From assembly GCA_000733355.1 (NCBI GenBank), contig JNVV01000024.1, forward strand, positions 27,145-91,144: 64,000 nt of DNA. The letters run 5' to 3'. Numbering within the stretch: the stretch's first letter is position 1; the number at the start of each line of letters is the position of its first letter. This DNA comes from Falciphora oryzae. Taxonomy: Eukaryota > Ascomycota > Sordariomycetes > Magnaporthales > Magnaporthaceae. Under the pieces are notes generated by a model. It was not told where the DNA came from. It was given only the letters and a program-made list of their open reading frames with translations, and ran no database searches. Position numbers and translations under genes: made by a program. Positions 11,150 through 21,748 of the stretch are shown here, piece after piece.

Positions 11150-13870
11150 TCACCCTGCCTGTGGTGCTAGGTGTTGCATCTGCTGGTGGTACCACGCCGT
11201 ATACTCTGGCGTTCCATACGGCGGCTGCACACCCTGTGCCTGTGGCGCGGGCGGCTGGGGTGGCGGCGGGTATGCGGAAGCATTTTCTGGGGGCTGTGAC
11301 AGTCCTCTTGGTTGGGGAGGGGGGTATCCTCCGTAACCGTACGGTGGCTGTACAAGTAGGGCTGTGGTGCCGCGAAACTCTGACCCTGGCCGTACGGCGG
11401 CTGATGCTGCCCTCCCGGCGGGAGCCCCGGCGGAGGAGCAGCGGCGCCAAGCTGAAGGGGCGGTGGGCGGTCGCGGAGCCGGCACCGGGTACGGCGAGAG
11501 ATGTGGCGGCATTGGCATCGTAGCGGCCGGCCCTGGGGCGGAAGGAGGAGCGGCGGCAGTAGTATACGCGGCCTCTGGGTGCGTTTCTTATTGCTTTCCC
11601 GCAGCCGCAAATGTTGCTCGATCCCTGTCCTTGGCCCCAGCGTCCAACACGTCGATCTCTCGCGCACGCAAACTCATGCCCTTAGCCCTCGTCTCAGCGT
11701 CCTTGCCGTGTATCTTGTTGAGATAGTTCATGAACTGCAGATACGCGTCCGACACGACCTGGAGGTCGTCCACTTTGAGCTGGACCACGGCGTCAGGGTC
11801 GGCAACGCGCAAGTGGCTGCTCCCTTGAGCCCGGAACCCGGCCAGCGCGAGCGCCGTCTGGCAAGCGTTTCGGATCTGCCGCCCGTTCCATCTCTCATTT
11901 GGATGGTTGCCGAAGTGATCCCTGGCACGGGCGAGGATGCTTTCCTTGTCGATATCAATCCTCCTCCCTGTCTTCCTGAAGCGCTCCTTAATATTATCAA
12001 AGTTCAGAATGAAGATGGCCTTAGTGTCCTCCAGCGTTAGCTGGGGATAATACAGGCTGATATGGACACGCGACGCAAAAGCCTCGTCGAAATCGCCGAC
12101 CCGGTGGTGGTTAGAGCAGGATGCCTGCGTAGTACTCCAGGACCCGCAAGAAGACTGTTTCTTGTCAGTTCTAGCTGCTATAGCACCCAAAGAAATAGGC
12201 GTGGTGACGGACCAGAGACTAGGCCATTCCGTTTAAAATCTACTTTCGAGTCGGCCTCATCTAGCAGGAGAACTCAGCCCCACCTGTTGAGATCCGATAT
12301 CAGTCTCGAGAAGCTGTCCTAAAGAGGGACAGAGTGCCGTTTCACCAACCTGTTTGCTAACGAAAAGTGGGATTCCAGTGCTCTCTCGACTTCCGGTGCG
12401 GATGTCCCCAAGTCACCTAAGACAATAGGTTGGCTGTCAGTACCTGGCTCCTCCTCGAATGTTCTTCCGATAATCGCCTTTGCGTCTTACCGCACGTGAT
12501 CTGGAATAGCGGCTTCCTGAACATCTCGGCGACTCCCTCTGCGACATTTTCATTAGCAACTGATATCGCAATGACAGAAATGGTAAAACCAACCTGCCGT
12601 CGTCGCCTTGCCCACACCCGGTGCGCCGTGGAAAAGAACGACCAAGCCCTTGCCTAATATAAGCGGTTAGTGTCGCGTTGTCGAAATTTTTTTCTATTCC
12701 CCACCATTATTACTTACCCTTTCCGCGAACAATATCCACATTGCCTCCGGATTCCTTGTTCCGGAAATGCTGGGTGACCAGCGAAGTCGCCATTTCTTTA
12801 TGACCGGGTGGAAGTACAAGCTGTCCGAACGCGGTCTTGTTGCCTCCTCTCTGCTCGTTGATTGCTCCTTCTGGGCTGCTGTTGTTGCCATTGCCATCCA
12901 CTTCTCTCGTCTTGCTTTCATTAAGGGTGACCACACGAACTTCTTCCTTCAATTTGTCGTCTTTGAAAGCGTTTTCGGGCAGAATGAGATGGTTGAGGTT
13001 GAGTTGTGCTGGGGGGCGAACCGCGTTAGTAGGGTAGGCAGGTAGGTGGGTAGTAATGCCTCCTGTCGTAGTTGTATGGGCAGTGCCGTTTAGATAGTAT
13101 ATGTTTGATGGCGGCTGAGTCCATAAACCACGAGATGACGAAGCAAATACTCACCCCACTTTCGGGTTCGTAAAACGAAGCCAAAGACACGGTAGAACAT
13201 GATCAAAAACTCTTCGCTAGTCAGCGGATTTTCCTGCCCTTTGACCTCTGTTAGCGGGCGGGGATATATGGTTGGAGATGGCTCCCGCTGTCCATTCTCA
13301 ATCTTGAGGAAGGTCATGGAATCAGTATTTCGTTTCTTCTCGGCCTCGGCGTCCTTGTAATAAATACTGCTGGCCATTGAGTAGCAGCAGGCGGCAGTGC
13401 AAGGATCCTCCTCGCCGAACTTCTCTTCCAGCGACTCCCCGATTAGGATTGAGAGCGTCGGGCTCCAGTCCTTTCCGCTTGTGTCTGGCCCCTCGTCCTT
13501 GGAGCTATCGGATTTCTTGGCGGCGTGCGAGAAGGCCTCTTCAAAATCGACGACGACATGGCTGTCTACCTCGTCCCGCGTGTCGAGCGTAAGGCCGCTG
13601 TAGTGCATATGCTTGATGCCGGTTACGTCCAAGAACATCCTCCCTCTATTGACGATCTTGTCTCGCACGGCCAGCTCCTTGGAATTCTTGCATGCAATAC
13701 CGTCCCGGGCCTCCCCGACCGTCTTCCTCTCCTCCGCAAAGCGCAAAGGATAGACCTCCAGCGCAGTCAGTGCCTTCTCGCCCTCAAATCTGGTGATCCT
13801 GACTTTGCGGATCATCGGCCCAGCTCCTTGTCATCAAAGTCGATATATACACGGTCAGGACTACTGGTGT
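11150..13870 (-). pseudogene. Fungal AAA ATPase (DUF7025-AAA type) relic
   Basis: From 5' to 3' on the minus strand: VYIDFDDKELG (about 13855-13820), then after a one-base shift ITRFEGEKALTALEVYPLRFAEE and DEVDSHVVVDFEEAF (13815-13090, N-terminal domain). LVLPPGHKEMATSLV follows, then KGLVVLFHGAPGVGKATTA (Walker A). Spliced exons give GVAEMFRKPLFQITCGDLGT and EVERALESHFSLANRW. Walker B LLLDEAD comes next, then VGDFDEAFASRVHISLYYP and the C-terminal domain to 11588, followed by a Pro/Gln/Tyr-rich tail to 11150. Lesions: Ala replaces the usual Thr/Ser after the Walker A Lys; a TGA precedes LLLDEAD; about six residues are missing after DEAD; a frameshift lies before VGDF; a TAA at 11588 precedes the tail; and two shifts lie within the tail. 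At least four introns keep family-consistent positions. Function is lost. Confidence 0.8.
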
Positions 13871-13913
13871 CTCCTCCTGAGCCCGTGCGTTTTTGTCCCA
13901 GCTCCTTTGGTAT

Positions 13914-14398
13914 GAGGCCCTAACCGGCCACGCCCCCTTTTTGCTGCTCGCACGCACCCCCACACCGATATCGGCACCCATGCCACTTGCTCGCTAACAC
14001 AAACGCACATAGGCTACGGCGCGAAGTAATAAATAAAGCACACAAACCAATTTCGTATGTATCTATTTACTCCGGCAATTATTGCAAAAATGCAAAAATG
14101 TAAAGGTGCAAAGGCAGAGGTGCAGAGGTGCAGAGACCCCTACCCCTGGGTTGGCCAGGTCAATCGGCGTGCACCCTTTGCACCTTTGCACCTTTGCACC
14201 TTTTTGGTGCACCTCCTGGGCAATTCAATGCTGAATGCCTGGGCCTTATGGGCGAATGCGCGACCAATGACATCAAGTTTTGATTGCGGGCCGAATTCCG
14301 TAAGCAGCGAAACCGGCCAACACGGGCGGTGCACAGACCAAAAGTGGAGCAAGGTGCGTGCAAGCAGCAAAAAGGGGGCGTGGCCGGTTAGGGCCTCT
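13914..14398. mobile_element. Inverted-repeat element with ~45-bp TIRs
   Basis: The left end 13914-13958 (begins GAGGCCCTAACCGGCCACG) reappears inverted at 14354-14398 with a single mismatch. The 485-bp segment between has no coding capacity. It contains a short-period TTTGCACC / GGTGCAAA palindromic tract. No target-site duplication is evident beside the ends, so the superfamily is open. It sits where the N-terminal coding sequence of the AAA relic stops being recognisable, so its insertion, or a rearrangement it caused, probably truncated that gene. Confidence 0.6.
14090..14216. repeat. Low-complexity GGTGCAAA / TTTGCACC tract
   Basis: Short tandem units (AAAATGC, AAAGGTGC, AGAGGTGC) on the left face TTTGCACC units on the right, giving an imperfect 120-bp palindrome within the inverted-repeat element. 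Confidence 0.6.
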
Positions 14399-14399
14399 T

Positions 14400-14597
14400 C
14401 TAGATCACCAAAGGGCCATTTCCCTGCTCCCAAACTTGCGGGCCCTCCGGCCCTCAGATCCCGTGATCAGAGATCACGGGACCGGAGAATCCGGGCCTCT
14501 CTGTGCCCTACCGATTGCCTGCACCGGTCAACGGTATCCAATACCTTGTGTGATTGCCCCTGAATTTTGCATCTGCCCTCAAAACGCAATGTCCAAC
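14400..14597 (+). repeat. Dispersed repeat copy 1 (hairpin-bearing)
   Basis: Shares a continuous stretch with 44690-44937: CTCAGATCCCGTGAT, a short spacer, then ATCACGGGACCGG, followed by CTGTGCC-TACCGATTGCCTGC, and both end near AATGTCC. The CCCGTGAT/ATCACGGG arms form an 8-bp hairpin. In one frame both copies translate to similar peptides, but neither has a gene context. Confidence 0.75.
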
Positions 14598-14681
14598 AAT
14601 TATTAACCACGACCGACGTTAGACCTCGCTCCTGGAGGCTCGACTCTCCTTGACTTTTAAATTATATTCCCTCTTCCCCGT

Positions 14682-15314
14682 CTAGTAATTTGGGTCACAC
14701 TCTCCTGGTGACTTCGGTTGCGGCGCCCCGTCGACTGCAGGGGAGCTCGGGGCTGATGCGAGTGGCATGAGAGCGTTTTCACGCCTCGTGCCTCCCTGGG
14801 CTCCACCGTCTTGAAGCGCAGGAACGAGAGCTCTCCCTTCCAGTTCCGTACGGGAATATTTGTATTTTATCCGCACAATGGTCTTTGTCTGTCGAGTCCC
14901 TCCCCAGCACCTGGCTAGACGGACCTTTTGCTGCCACTCGAGGGCGGAAGCCGCGTTGGTGAAGAGCAGGAGCATGCTGTCGCTCCTCCACGCAAACTGT
15001 TCGACGTCGCGTGGAAACGGAACGCGCACCGTGTCCCGCTCTTTGTCGCTCTCTATTCTGGCGTCGGCGTTCAGGGTGAGATACCAGGCAGCTTGCAGGG
15101 CCGTTTCGAACCGGAAAGGGAACTTCTCGGATTTGGGGTTCAAAATGACGCCACCGAGCCTTTCTTCGGCTTTTGCTTCGGCGAGCGACTCCGGCACGTA
15201 GATACAAGAAAAGTATTTCCACTGAGTGCGGTACTGACTTGGCGGGGCTGATAGAGCGTCAAGACTCGGGAATATGTTGAAAGGTGTTCGTGGCGAGGTA
15301 TATGAATCGATCAA
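14682..15314 (-). CDS. Unrecognised protein, start exon not found
   Basis: An open frame of about 210 codons with ordinary codon use, containing TQWKYFSCIYVPESLAEAK and SMLLLFTNAASALEWQQK. There is no ATG near its 5' end. Instead an acceptor-like CAG/TAG lies just upstream (about 15318-15325), so this is probably a downstream exon of a gene whose first exon lies to the right. No family is recognised, and no signal peptide or membrane helix is seen. The C-terminus is low-complexity (Ala/Pro/Ser). It could equally be a chance frame or a gene remnant. Confidence 0.35.
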   Translation of the reverse strand: MIDSYTSPRTPFNIFPSLDALSAPPSQYRTQWKYFSCIYVPESLAEAKAEERLGGVILNPKSEKFPFRFETALQAAWYLTLNADARIESDKERDTVRVPFPRDVEQFAWRSDSMLLLFTNAASALEWQQKVRLARCWGGTRQTKTIVRIKYKYSRTELEGRALVPALQDGGAQGGTRRENALMPLASAPSSPAVDGAPQPKSPGECDPNY

Positions 15315-15877
15315 GGGACTACCTGATTACCTAGTAGGCAATGGTCTGCGCGGGGCATAGCCTTACATATACTGTATACATACAGACGGGTGTATCAGGT
15401 TCCCCGTGTATTGGTCTTCGGACCACCACTTCGACCTTACCGCACACAAGCGTCGGCCGGTAGCGGAGTCCGGGCTTCGGGTCATGTCCCGAGTGAGTTG
15501 TACGGCAGTCAGAGTCGGCAGCTAGACGCAATTTCTGAAGTGTTGCCGCTACTCTCGATTTGCCCCTTTTATCTCATTATAGCCTGGCTAACATGGATGC
15601 ATCCACTGTGTTTTTATTCGCTGAACTACGCGGTCCCCCTAAGATGTAGCCGGTAACTTCGCCACCCCCTCTTTTCGACGGCCTCAGCTAGAAGCTACTT
15701 GGGTTTTTATTTGCTAACGTCTTCCCCCTATCCTACTTACCTCACTTCTTTCCTCTCCCAATACCTCCCTAAAATCCCACCCCAAGAGGTATTTACCCAA
15801 AGACGAGCCCCGGATGGCAGAGGATCCTAAACGTGGAGTAAGACAATTACCTAGTTTAATTATCCAACAAAATACTA
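15315..15877. other. Intergenic, no supportable gene
   Basis: May hold the missing first exon of the adjacent minus-strand frame. The right 200 bp is pyrimidine-rich and leads into a MITE. Confidence 0.4.
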
Positions 15878-16324
15878 ACGTGGTTCACAAGCGAGTGCCA
15901 CACACAAGCGAGTGCCACACACAAGCGAGTGCCACACTTGAAAATCCCATATTAAACGCGATTTTCGATACCCTTGCTAACTCAGCCAATATAAGCCCAA
16001 ATTTAACCAAATTTAAACAAGTTATATTTAACTAAATATAAAATTTAATTTAATTTTCTTAGATTTTTATTATTACCCTTTTAGGTTAAATTAAATATTT
16101 TACACAGTGTATTATACAGTGCTGTGAACTAACCCTAAAAAGGTAATAATAAAAATCCAAGAAAATTAAATTAAATTTCTTATTTAAGTAAATATAACTT
16201 GTTTAAATTTGGTTAAATTTAGGCTTATATTGGCTGAGTTAGCAAGGGTATCGAAAATCGCGTTTAATATGGGATTTTCAAGTGTGGCACTCGCTTGTGT
16301 GTGGCACTCGCTTGTGAACCACGT
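15878..16324. mobile_element. Foldback MITE, family A (447 bp, TA target site)
   Basis: Near-perfect full-length palindrome beginning ACGTGGTTCACAAGCGAG and ending in its complement, flanked by TA at 15876-15877 and 16325-16326. That is the target duplication of Tc1/mariner-pogo elements. The left end holds three, and the right end two, copies of a 17-bp unit with core GAGTGCCACAC. The AT-rich arms meet at a centre containing two CAGTG motifs. There is no coding capacity. Its arms resemble family D (41897-42326) more than B or C. Confidence 0.9.
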
Positions 16325-16326
16325 TA

Positions 16327-16804
16327 TGGAAACGCTCTTACCCCTTTTCCACTTATGGGCTCCTTATCTACCTTCCGGTCGTTTTTGGTCGGAGTACCTT
16401 CAAAAGCATATCGATGATGTAACGCTGACATAAGCCGTTAATGGTATCAAGGAAACCCGACATCTGCCGCCCCTCGAAAGGCAGGCAGAGACCGGAATTT
16501 GTCGGACCTCCCTCTGGTCCTGGTTCCGATGCTTCTAACCTGTCTGTACAAGATATGACCGGTATCTTTGGCATGAGGACAGTTGGAAATGTCATGCAGC
16601 GTATGCCACTAGTAGCCCCTACTACCCATACGGACGGGCGACTCATCTGCCTCTCTCCAACCCCGGTGCAAACAGTCAAGCTTACCCAATCGATAAAACC
16701 TCTCCGCATATAGCAGAGGTTGAAAAAGTCTTGACGAAGATCCCGAGGCCCAATCTATCGACGGACCGGACGGCTTTCTCATCAGTCATCATCGCCGGGA
16801 CCTC
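16327..16804. other. Region upstream of membrane-protein gene
   Basis: Contains short frames on both strands (e.g. 16441-16713 +) that I cannot recognise. The 5' part of the next gene may extend into its right end, since the frame is open from about 16730. Confidence 0.4.
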
Positions 16805-17721
16805 ATGGGCCTCAGGGGCGCCGAGGCCAAACCTCACGAGATGGCGTTTCTGGGCTACAACTTGAGCCTTCAACGTGCTGGCAGGAAAAATGGCACTAAA
16901 GGTTCCGCCCACATTGAGGTGAGCTTCGCGGCGTTGAACCGGATGCGGATGCGCAAGCTGCAGATACTGCTGGTCCAGCGAATTTTCCGCATGCGATATT
17001 ACAACGAGATGCCGAAAGATTGGGAGGAGCTCTTACACAAGTACGGTAGGTCATGACGGCCCGTCGGTTCCATTTTCCCACCCTACTTTGATCCTAGCTG
17101 CGCAAACGTCGTAACTAAGATTACGATACGGCGGTTGAGGCCGCGCGCGACGACGATTACATTCGCACTTGTGTCGACCGCGGCGAGAACGGCATCGACG
17201 ACCCTTTCATTGTCGCTTCACGACGCGTCGTCGACAGACAGTTGCTCAAGTACGAGCTGCGGTGCCTCCCCTCGGACCGATTCCTTCCAAACAATCCCAA
17301 TGACAGGATCAGCTGGCTGGAGCTAGAGGATGACGACGACGGCGAAAACGACGACACCCAGCCCAACTCGGGAAACAGCTCCAGGAGCCTGGCCAAGGCC
17401 GAGGAGACGTACGCCCAACCGATCGGCGGGCTGAGGACAGAGAGATCCCAGGCGCAGCAGTGGCAGGACTTCCTCTCCCGGTTCGTCTTCTCCTTCGTGG
17501 GCGGAGCTTTCCTTATTGTCCCAATGTGGATCATGGTCAAGCTCAAGGACACGCACCCCAACCTGCCCCTTATCGTCACCACACTGTCTGTGTTCATCTG
17601 CGGCATCGCCGCCGCCAGGATACTGGACAAGCCAGAAGTAGTCCTTTCTATCACGGCAGCCTACGCGGCTGTGCTGGTCGTGTTCGTCGGCACCAGCGAC
17701 GCTACGTCGGGAGGCAGCTGA
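16805..17721 (+). CDS. Fungal membrane protein, DUF6594-like three-helix C-terminus
   Basis: Exons 16805-17045 and 17120-17721 with a GTAGGT...CTAAG intron restoring HKYDYDTAVE. The N-terminal half is soluble and helical, with FLGYNLSLQRAG and AALNRMRMRKLQILLVQRI. The second half has an acidic linker (DDDDGENDD) and then three hydrophobic segments: FVGGAFLIVPMWIMV, LIVTTLSVFICGIAAA and AAYAAVLVVFVG. This layout, including the AYAAVLVVFVG ending, is that of a large fungal family resembling DUF6594. Function unknown. The start is uncertain because the frame is open upstream of ATG 16805. Confidence 0.7.
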
Positions 17722-18128
17722 CAGAAGTGGGCGGAAATTGGTGTCGGAAACAGTGGGACTGAAAGGGCCGAGTCGGATTGAGACCGGGAAGAAGCACTTC
17801 CACCAACTGGATGGCGCGGCCGTCCCCTAGCAGGGGGGGGCTGCAGACTTGAAGACCTCAGGTTGGAGCTACGTGGGAGATCGAACATGCGCATCATAGA
17901 GATGTTTGTAAAGATAGAGAATAACCAGAAAGAGTAGTGTGCCGTGTCGGGTGCGATTTAAGAGGATGACGAGGAAGAAACTAACCAAGTGACCATCGTA
18001 TCTATCGAAATTTCGAACATCAACATCAAGAAGAAAATCAGTTGAGACACTCGCCATCAGCATCGCGTTTCTTTTGTAAGCTTTTCTCTTTATTCTCCTT
18101 TCCCGCCTTCTGTCTCTTTAGGGACCTC
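17722..18128. other. Convergent 3' region
   Basis: Between the membrane-protein stop and the stop of the Dap1-like gene; presumably both 3' UTRs. Confidence 0.5.
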
Positions 18129-18748
18129 TCAGGCCTTGGCCTTCTCCTCACCGGCGGCGACCAGCCGGCCGACTACGAGGTACTTGCTCTCGAAGCGCTC
18201 CTCCCACTCGCGCAGGGCGTCGAGCTCGTCGCGGCCGAGGCCCTCGAGGTTGTCGAGGGGCCCGTCGAGGTCCTTTGTGAGCATCTCCTCGTCGAAGCTG
18301 TGGTTGGCCAGGCCGCGCGAGGCGTCGCGGCCCGCAAAGTTGGCGTAGGGCCCGCCGGGGCCGTAGAAGTTGCGGCCGGCCGTGACGTCGAAGACGCGGC
18401 CGCGCACGGCCAGGTAGACGGGCCTTTCGCCCTCGCCGTTGTTCTCGAGCAGCGTGCGCGGCGTGAAGGTCCGGAAGACGGTCGGGGGCGCCTCGCGCGG
18501 GATCACGGGCGGCGCCGAGGGGCGGAGGAGGACGTAGACGGTGTAGCCGATGATGGCGAGGATGAGGAGGTTGAGTGGGGTGACGAGGCCAGTGCTGTTT
18601 TGGGCCGAGGAAGAAAGGGTCAGCGCGGAAGCAAGCGGGAGGGAGGCCGGTGGGGCCGGGGAGGGTAGCACAGAGCGACGTACGGAGGGGCCGGCTCGGT
18701 TGCGGCCTTATGGGCCTCTTTGGCCATGCGCGCACCGACGTAGTCCAT
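18129..18748 (-). CDS. dap1: Membrane-associated progesterone receptor/Dap1-like haem protein, 176 aa
   Basis: Exons complement(18684-18748) and (18129-18594), GTACGT...ACAG intron. The N-terminus MDYVGARMAKEAHKAA is followed by one membrane helix (PLNLLILAIIGYTVYVLL). A cytochrome-b5-like domain follows: RTFTPRTLLENNG, PVYLAVRGRVFDVTAGRNFY and GPGGPYANFAGRDASRGLA. This is the characteristic MAPR arrangement. In yeasts Dap1 binds haem and supports the lanosterol demethylase Erg11/CYP51 at the endoplasmic reticulum; the same role is expected here. Length and single-helix topology match the family. The intron position after residue 22 restores the reading frame exactly. Confidence 0.9.
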
Positions 18749-21222
18749 AGCGGGCTTTGGGGTCTAGTGTGGGAGATTGGCCTGGGGAGAGGAGGGGGAT
18801 GTAGCGGAGCTCCGAGAGCTCGTCCTTGAATGCTGGAACGACGCAGGATCGGAGAAGAGGACGCTGGATGAAATATCAGGGCGTCAGGCACATGTCAGGG
18901 CCCTCGGGCAGCTGGAAGCCAATTGAAGGTCGGCGAATATCGAAGCTTTCGGAATTGCCGGACTGCCTTCAGTCGGGGCGGAGTTGACGACCGAATGCCG
19001 TCGCATCCAGCCCCACGATTCGCAACGGTGGGCGGGGCTGGGAGCTTGGTATCACGTGCAAGCTTGTTGACAGGACCAAAAAAGCGGCACGTGGTTCCAG
19101 TGCCTCGATGTAGCAAAAAGTTTAACCCACTGGCGCTGGCAGGCGTCAAAGTAGGCATGATGGCGTAGCTAAAACTTTCTGCACCCCTCCATTGCCGCAT
19201 CAAGATTCCACGACGGACCAAAAGTCCCAAGAAGCCTTGGAGCGCCGTGGATGCGGACAAAGGCGCCAACCGTGGCGTGCAATGCAGCCCTGAGAGCGCC
19301 GCGCTAAACGCGAGGGCGAAGCGGCCGGCCCTGGCGACGGCCAGCGCTGTCTCGCCAGGCGCCGCCAAGGAGCCGGCGCGCCGGAAGTTCGGAGGCGTCA
19401 GAACCCGCGACAGACACACCAAGCACCTGGCAACTGAGGGGAGGCAACGAGTCCGGACCCTGCCCACGACACCGGGATGGCACTCAGCGACATTATCAGA
19501 AAAACGGGCTTCACCTTTGTCCGGGTCTGCCACACGCTGCGAGCAGAGTCCACAGAGGTCAGGCCACGCCTCGGCCGGTCGCGGAGGTCAAAAGGAGCGG
19601 CGCTGCCTCCGAGGAAGAGATATCCCGGGAAGACAAAAGCAGCTCCTTTGGAAGGTCCTGGGGGTGAGGCCACCGCTGCGCCGGCCACTGAGAAGAGAGG
19701 GAGGCTAGAATATTCCATTTGAGTCGTCATTGACGGTGCCCCTTGGACAGCACAGCCTTGCCTATTACCGCTGCTGCACGATCGAGAGAAACTGACGGGG
19801 CGCTTCGAAAGGGGATGTAAAAAGTCGAACGTGACGGTTCCTGGAAGTGCACCTGCGCAGGAACCCGTGGCATAGTCGACGGTCACCAATCGCCTACCAG
19901 GACCAGTCCGCATTCAGATCTCAACTCCAATGGAGAGCAGAGCATCGGTTTCTACCAGTGGCCTTTGAGAGACCTGAAGGGCGCTATGACGCAAAAACCG
20001 CCACCTGCTCCAATAGTGCAGTTGGGCCCCTCCGCCTTCCCACGCGAAGTTTCTACGGATCCTCTACCAGCCGCCAATTCAACGAGGATGAGCCCGCCGT
20101 CTTCGCAGAAACGCTCGCCATCTACGGTGTCTCTTTGGGCGGGGCGCATACGGGGCGGTGACAGCCGCAGCAGTGACTGCAATCACTAAGCACTAGCCCC
20201 AGGGCAGGCGACGGTCGTGGGAGTGTTCGCGTGACGCGACCTGGCGACGAAGCAGGCGAAAACACTCATCGGCACGCGCAGCGTCCGTAATAGCGTCGTG
20301 TCTAATCTGTGGATTGAGGGGCATGACATGAACTGAGGCTAGCTGGGCGGGTGGCCTCGTTAGCTGTTCGAAATCGGGATGGCGTGGTTGAACTTGGCGC
20401 ACGCAGACCCCAGGTTTCCAGGTTTCATGTCCAGCGTCTGGTGCTGGTTGATTCGGGGGTGGCCGGGACCGAGCGACTGGGATTCGGGCAGTCAAGCTTG
20501 GTCAAGCTTTAGGGTGTCATCTAGGTTCTGCACCGCCTAAAGCCAACCTCATTGTTTCCCTACTCCTGTATCTTTCCCAGTTCCTGTCTCTTTTCCTGTC
20601 CCTTTTCCTGTCCCTTTTCCTGTCCCTTTTCCTGTCCCTTTTCCTGTCCCTTTTCCTGTCCCTTTTTCTTTCCTTTTTTTTTTTTTTTTTTTCTTTCTGT
20701 TCCTTTTTCTAGTAATCCGTAACCCCCATTCTAGCGGTGGTGCGGACAGACGAGAGGTCAACTGCTAGCTTTTTTGTCGTGCATGTCATTTGTACACCTG
20801 CCCGCCTGGTCTATCGGTACGCCTTCCTGCCGTTGGACTTGTGCCCGATTCCCTGGCTGTGCGACACCAGTTCCAGGATTCCCCCCATGATCTGCCGTTC
20901 GCGGACAACGCACGCCAAGACGTCTTCCTTCCATGCGGGGTGGGTGGTGACATCACACGACAGCTGAAAATGTTACGGTTAGCGAGAGGATGCTCTTTCA
21001 GCTGCCCCCGCTCGACGACTCCTAGCTTCCTAGCAGTGTCACTGATATCATCAACAATCACTTCTCTTATTTAATGCTGAAAATCTCCCTTTCACGATAT
21101 CGGCTTCTATCGCGCGTCCCTTTCCCTCCATACCTACGCAGTGTTGTGCCTTCACCTTTATCTCGGCATACAACCGCTACAAACGCAGAAGAAACCCCCA
21201 CCACGTCCATCGCACACCCACA
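18749..21222. other. Long intergenic region, no supportable gene
   Basis: About 2.5 kb with GC-rich chance frames on both strands (e.g. 18895-19533 -, 19247-19708 +) but no domain or convincing splice pattern. It contains a 12-bp minisatellite and, at its right end, the presumed promoter of the small gene at 21223. Confidence 0.5.
20579..20692. repeat. 12-bp minisatellite plus T tract
   Basis: About seven tandem copies of a TTTCCTGTCCCT-like 12-mer, followed by a TTTCTTTCC stretch and roughly 17 consecutive T. The plus strand is pyrimidine except for one G per unit. Confidence 0.85.
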
Positions 21223-21748
21223 ATGGACTTCATCAAGAGCCTTGGCGGCGAGGACAGCAAGGAGGGCCAGCAGAAGCCGCACGCGGAGCAGTCCGCCAAG
21301 CCTGCGGAGCAACAGGGTGGCGGCTTCATGGACAAACTGGGCAGCTTCGCCGACGGCCAGAAGGAACCGCAGCAGCAAAGGGAGGAGAGCTCGGGTGGAT
21401 TCATGGACAAACTCAATTCCATGGCGGGTGGAGGCAAGGAGAGCGAAAAGAACGAGGATGCCCTCGACAAGGGTTTGTGTTTCCTTTTCCGTATCCCATT
21501 GTCCCGCCCTCGCCCTTGGTCCCCGAACCTGGATTGCGTGCGCTTTTGATCTCCCTCCAGGCCATGATGCCAAACACTGACTCTATTCCCGAGCAGGCGT
21601 AGACTGGGTCCAGGAGCACGTCCTAGGACAAGGTCCCCAAGATAACGAGAGCGCCTTTGAGCAGGCCAAGGATGAGCAGATCTCCGATTACATCCGCAAA
21701 CAGTACAAGGGCACCACTGGATCCGATTTCCCGATCAAGGACAAATAG
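21223..21748 (+). CDS. Small conserved fungal protein with FMDKL repeats, 133 aa
   Basis: Exons 21223-21472 and 21597-21748, GTTTGT...GCAG intron, giving 133 residues. The N-terminal two thirds is Gly/Gln/Lys/Glu-rich and probably disordered, with a repeated GGGFMDKLGS / GGFMDKLNSM motif. The C-terminus VDWVQEHVLGQGPQDNESA, DEQISDYIRKQYK and GSDFPIKDK is the conserved part of a small single-domain protein family I recall from many filamentous fungi. Function is not established. No signal peptide or membrane segment. The composition suggests a stress or hydration-type protein, but that is inference. Confidence 0.75.

Noticed and set aside
15878..16324. CRISPR-like direct repeats at MITE ends
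   Set aside because: The 17-bp repeats occur at both ends of a palindromic transposon with a TA target site; eukaryotic context.
18895..19533. 213-codon minus-strand ORF beside the Dap1-like gene
   Set aside because: Low-information Arg/Ala/Pro-rich translation of GC-rich DNA, no domain or splice support.
21223..21748. RiPP-type repeat precursor for the UstYa pathway
   Set aside because: The FMDKL repeats lack a signal peptide and Kex2-type dibasic spacing, and the C-terminus belongs to a broadly conserved small protein.
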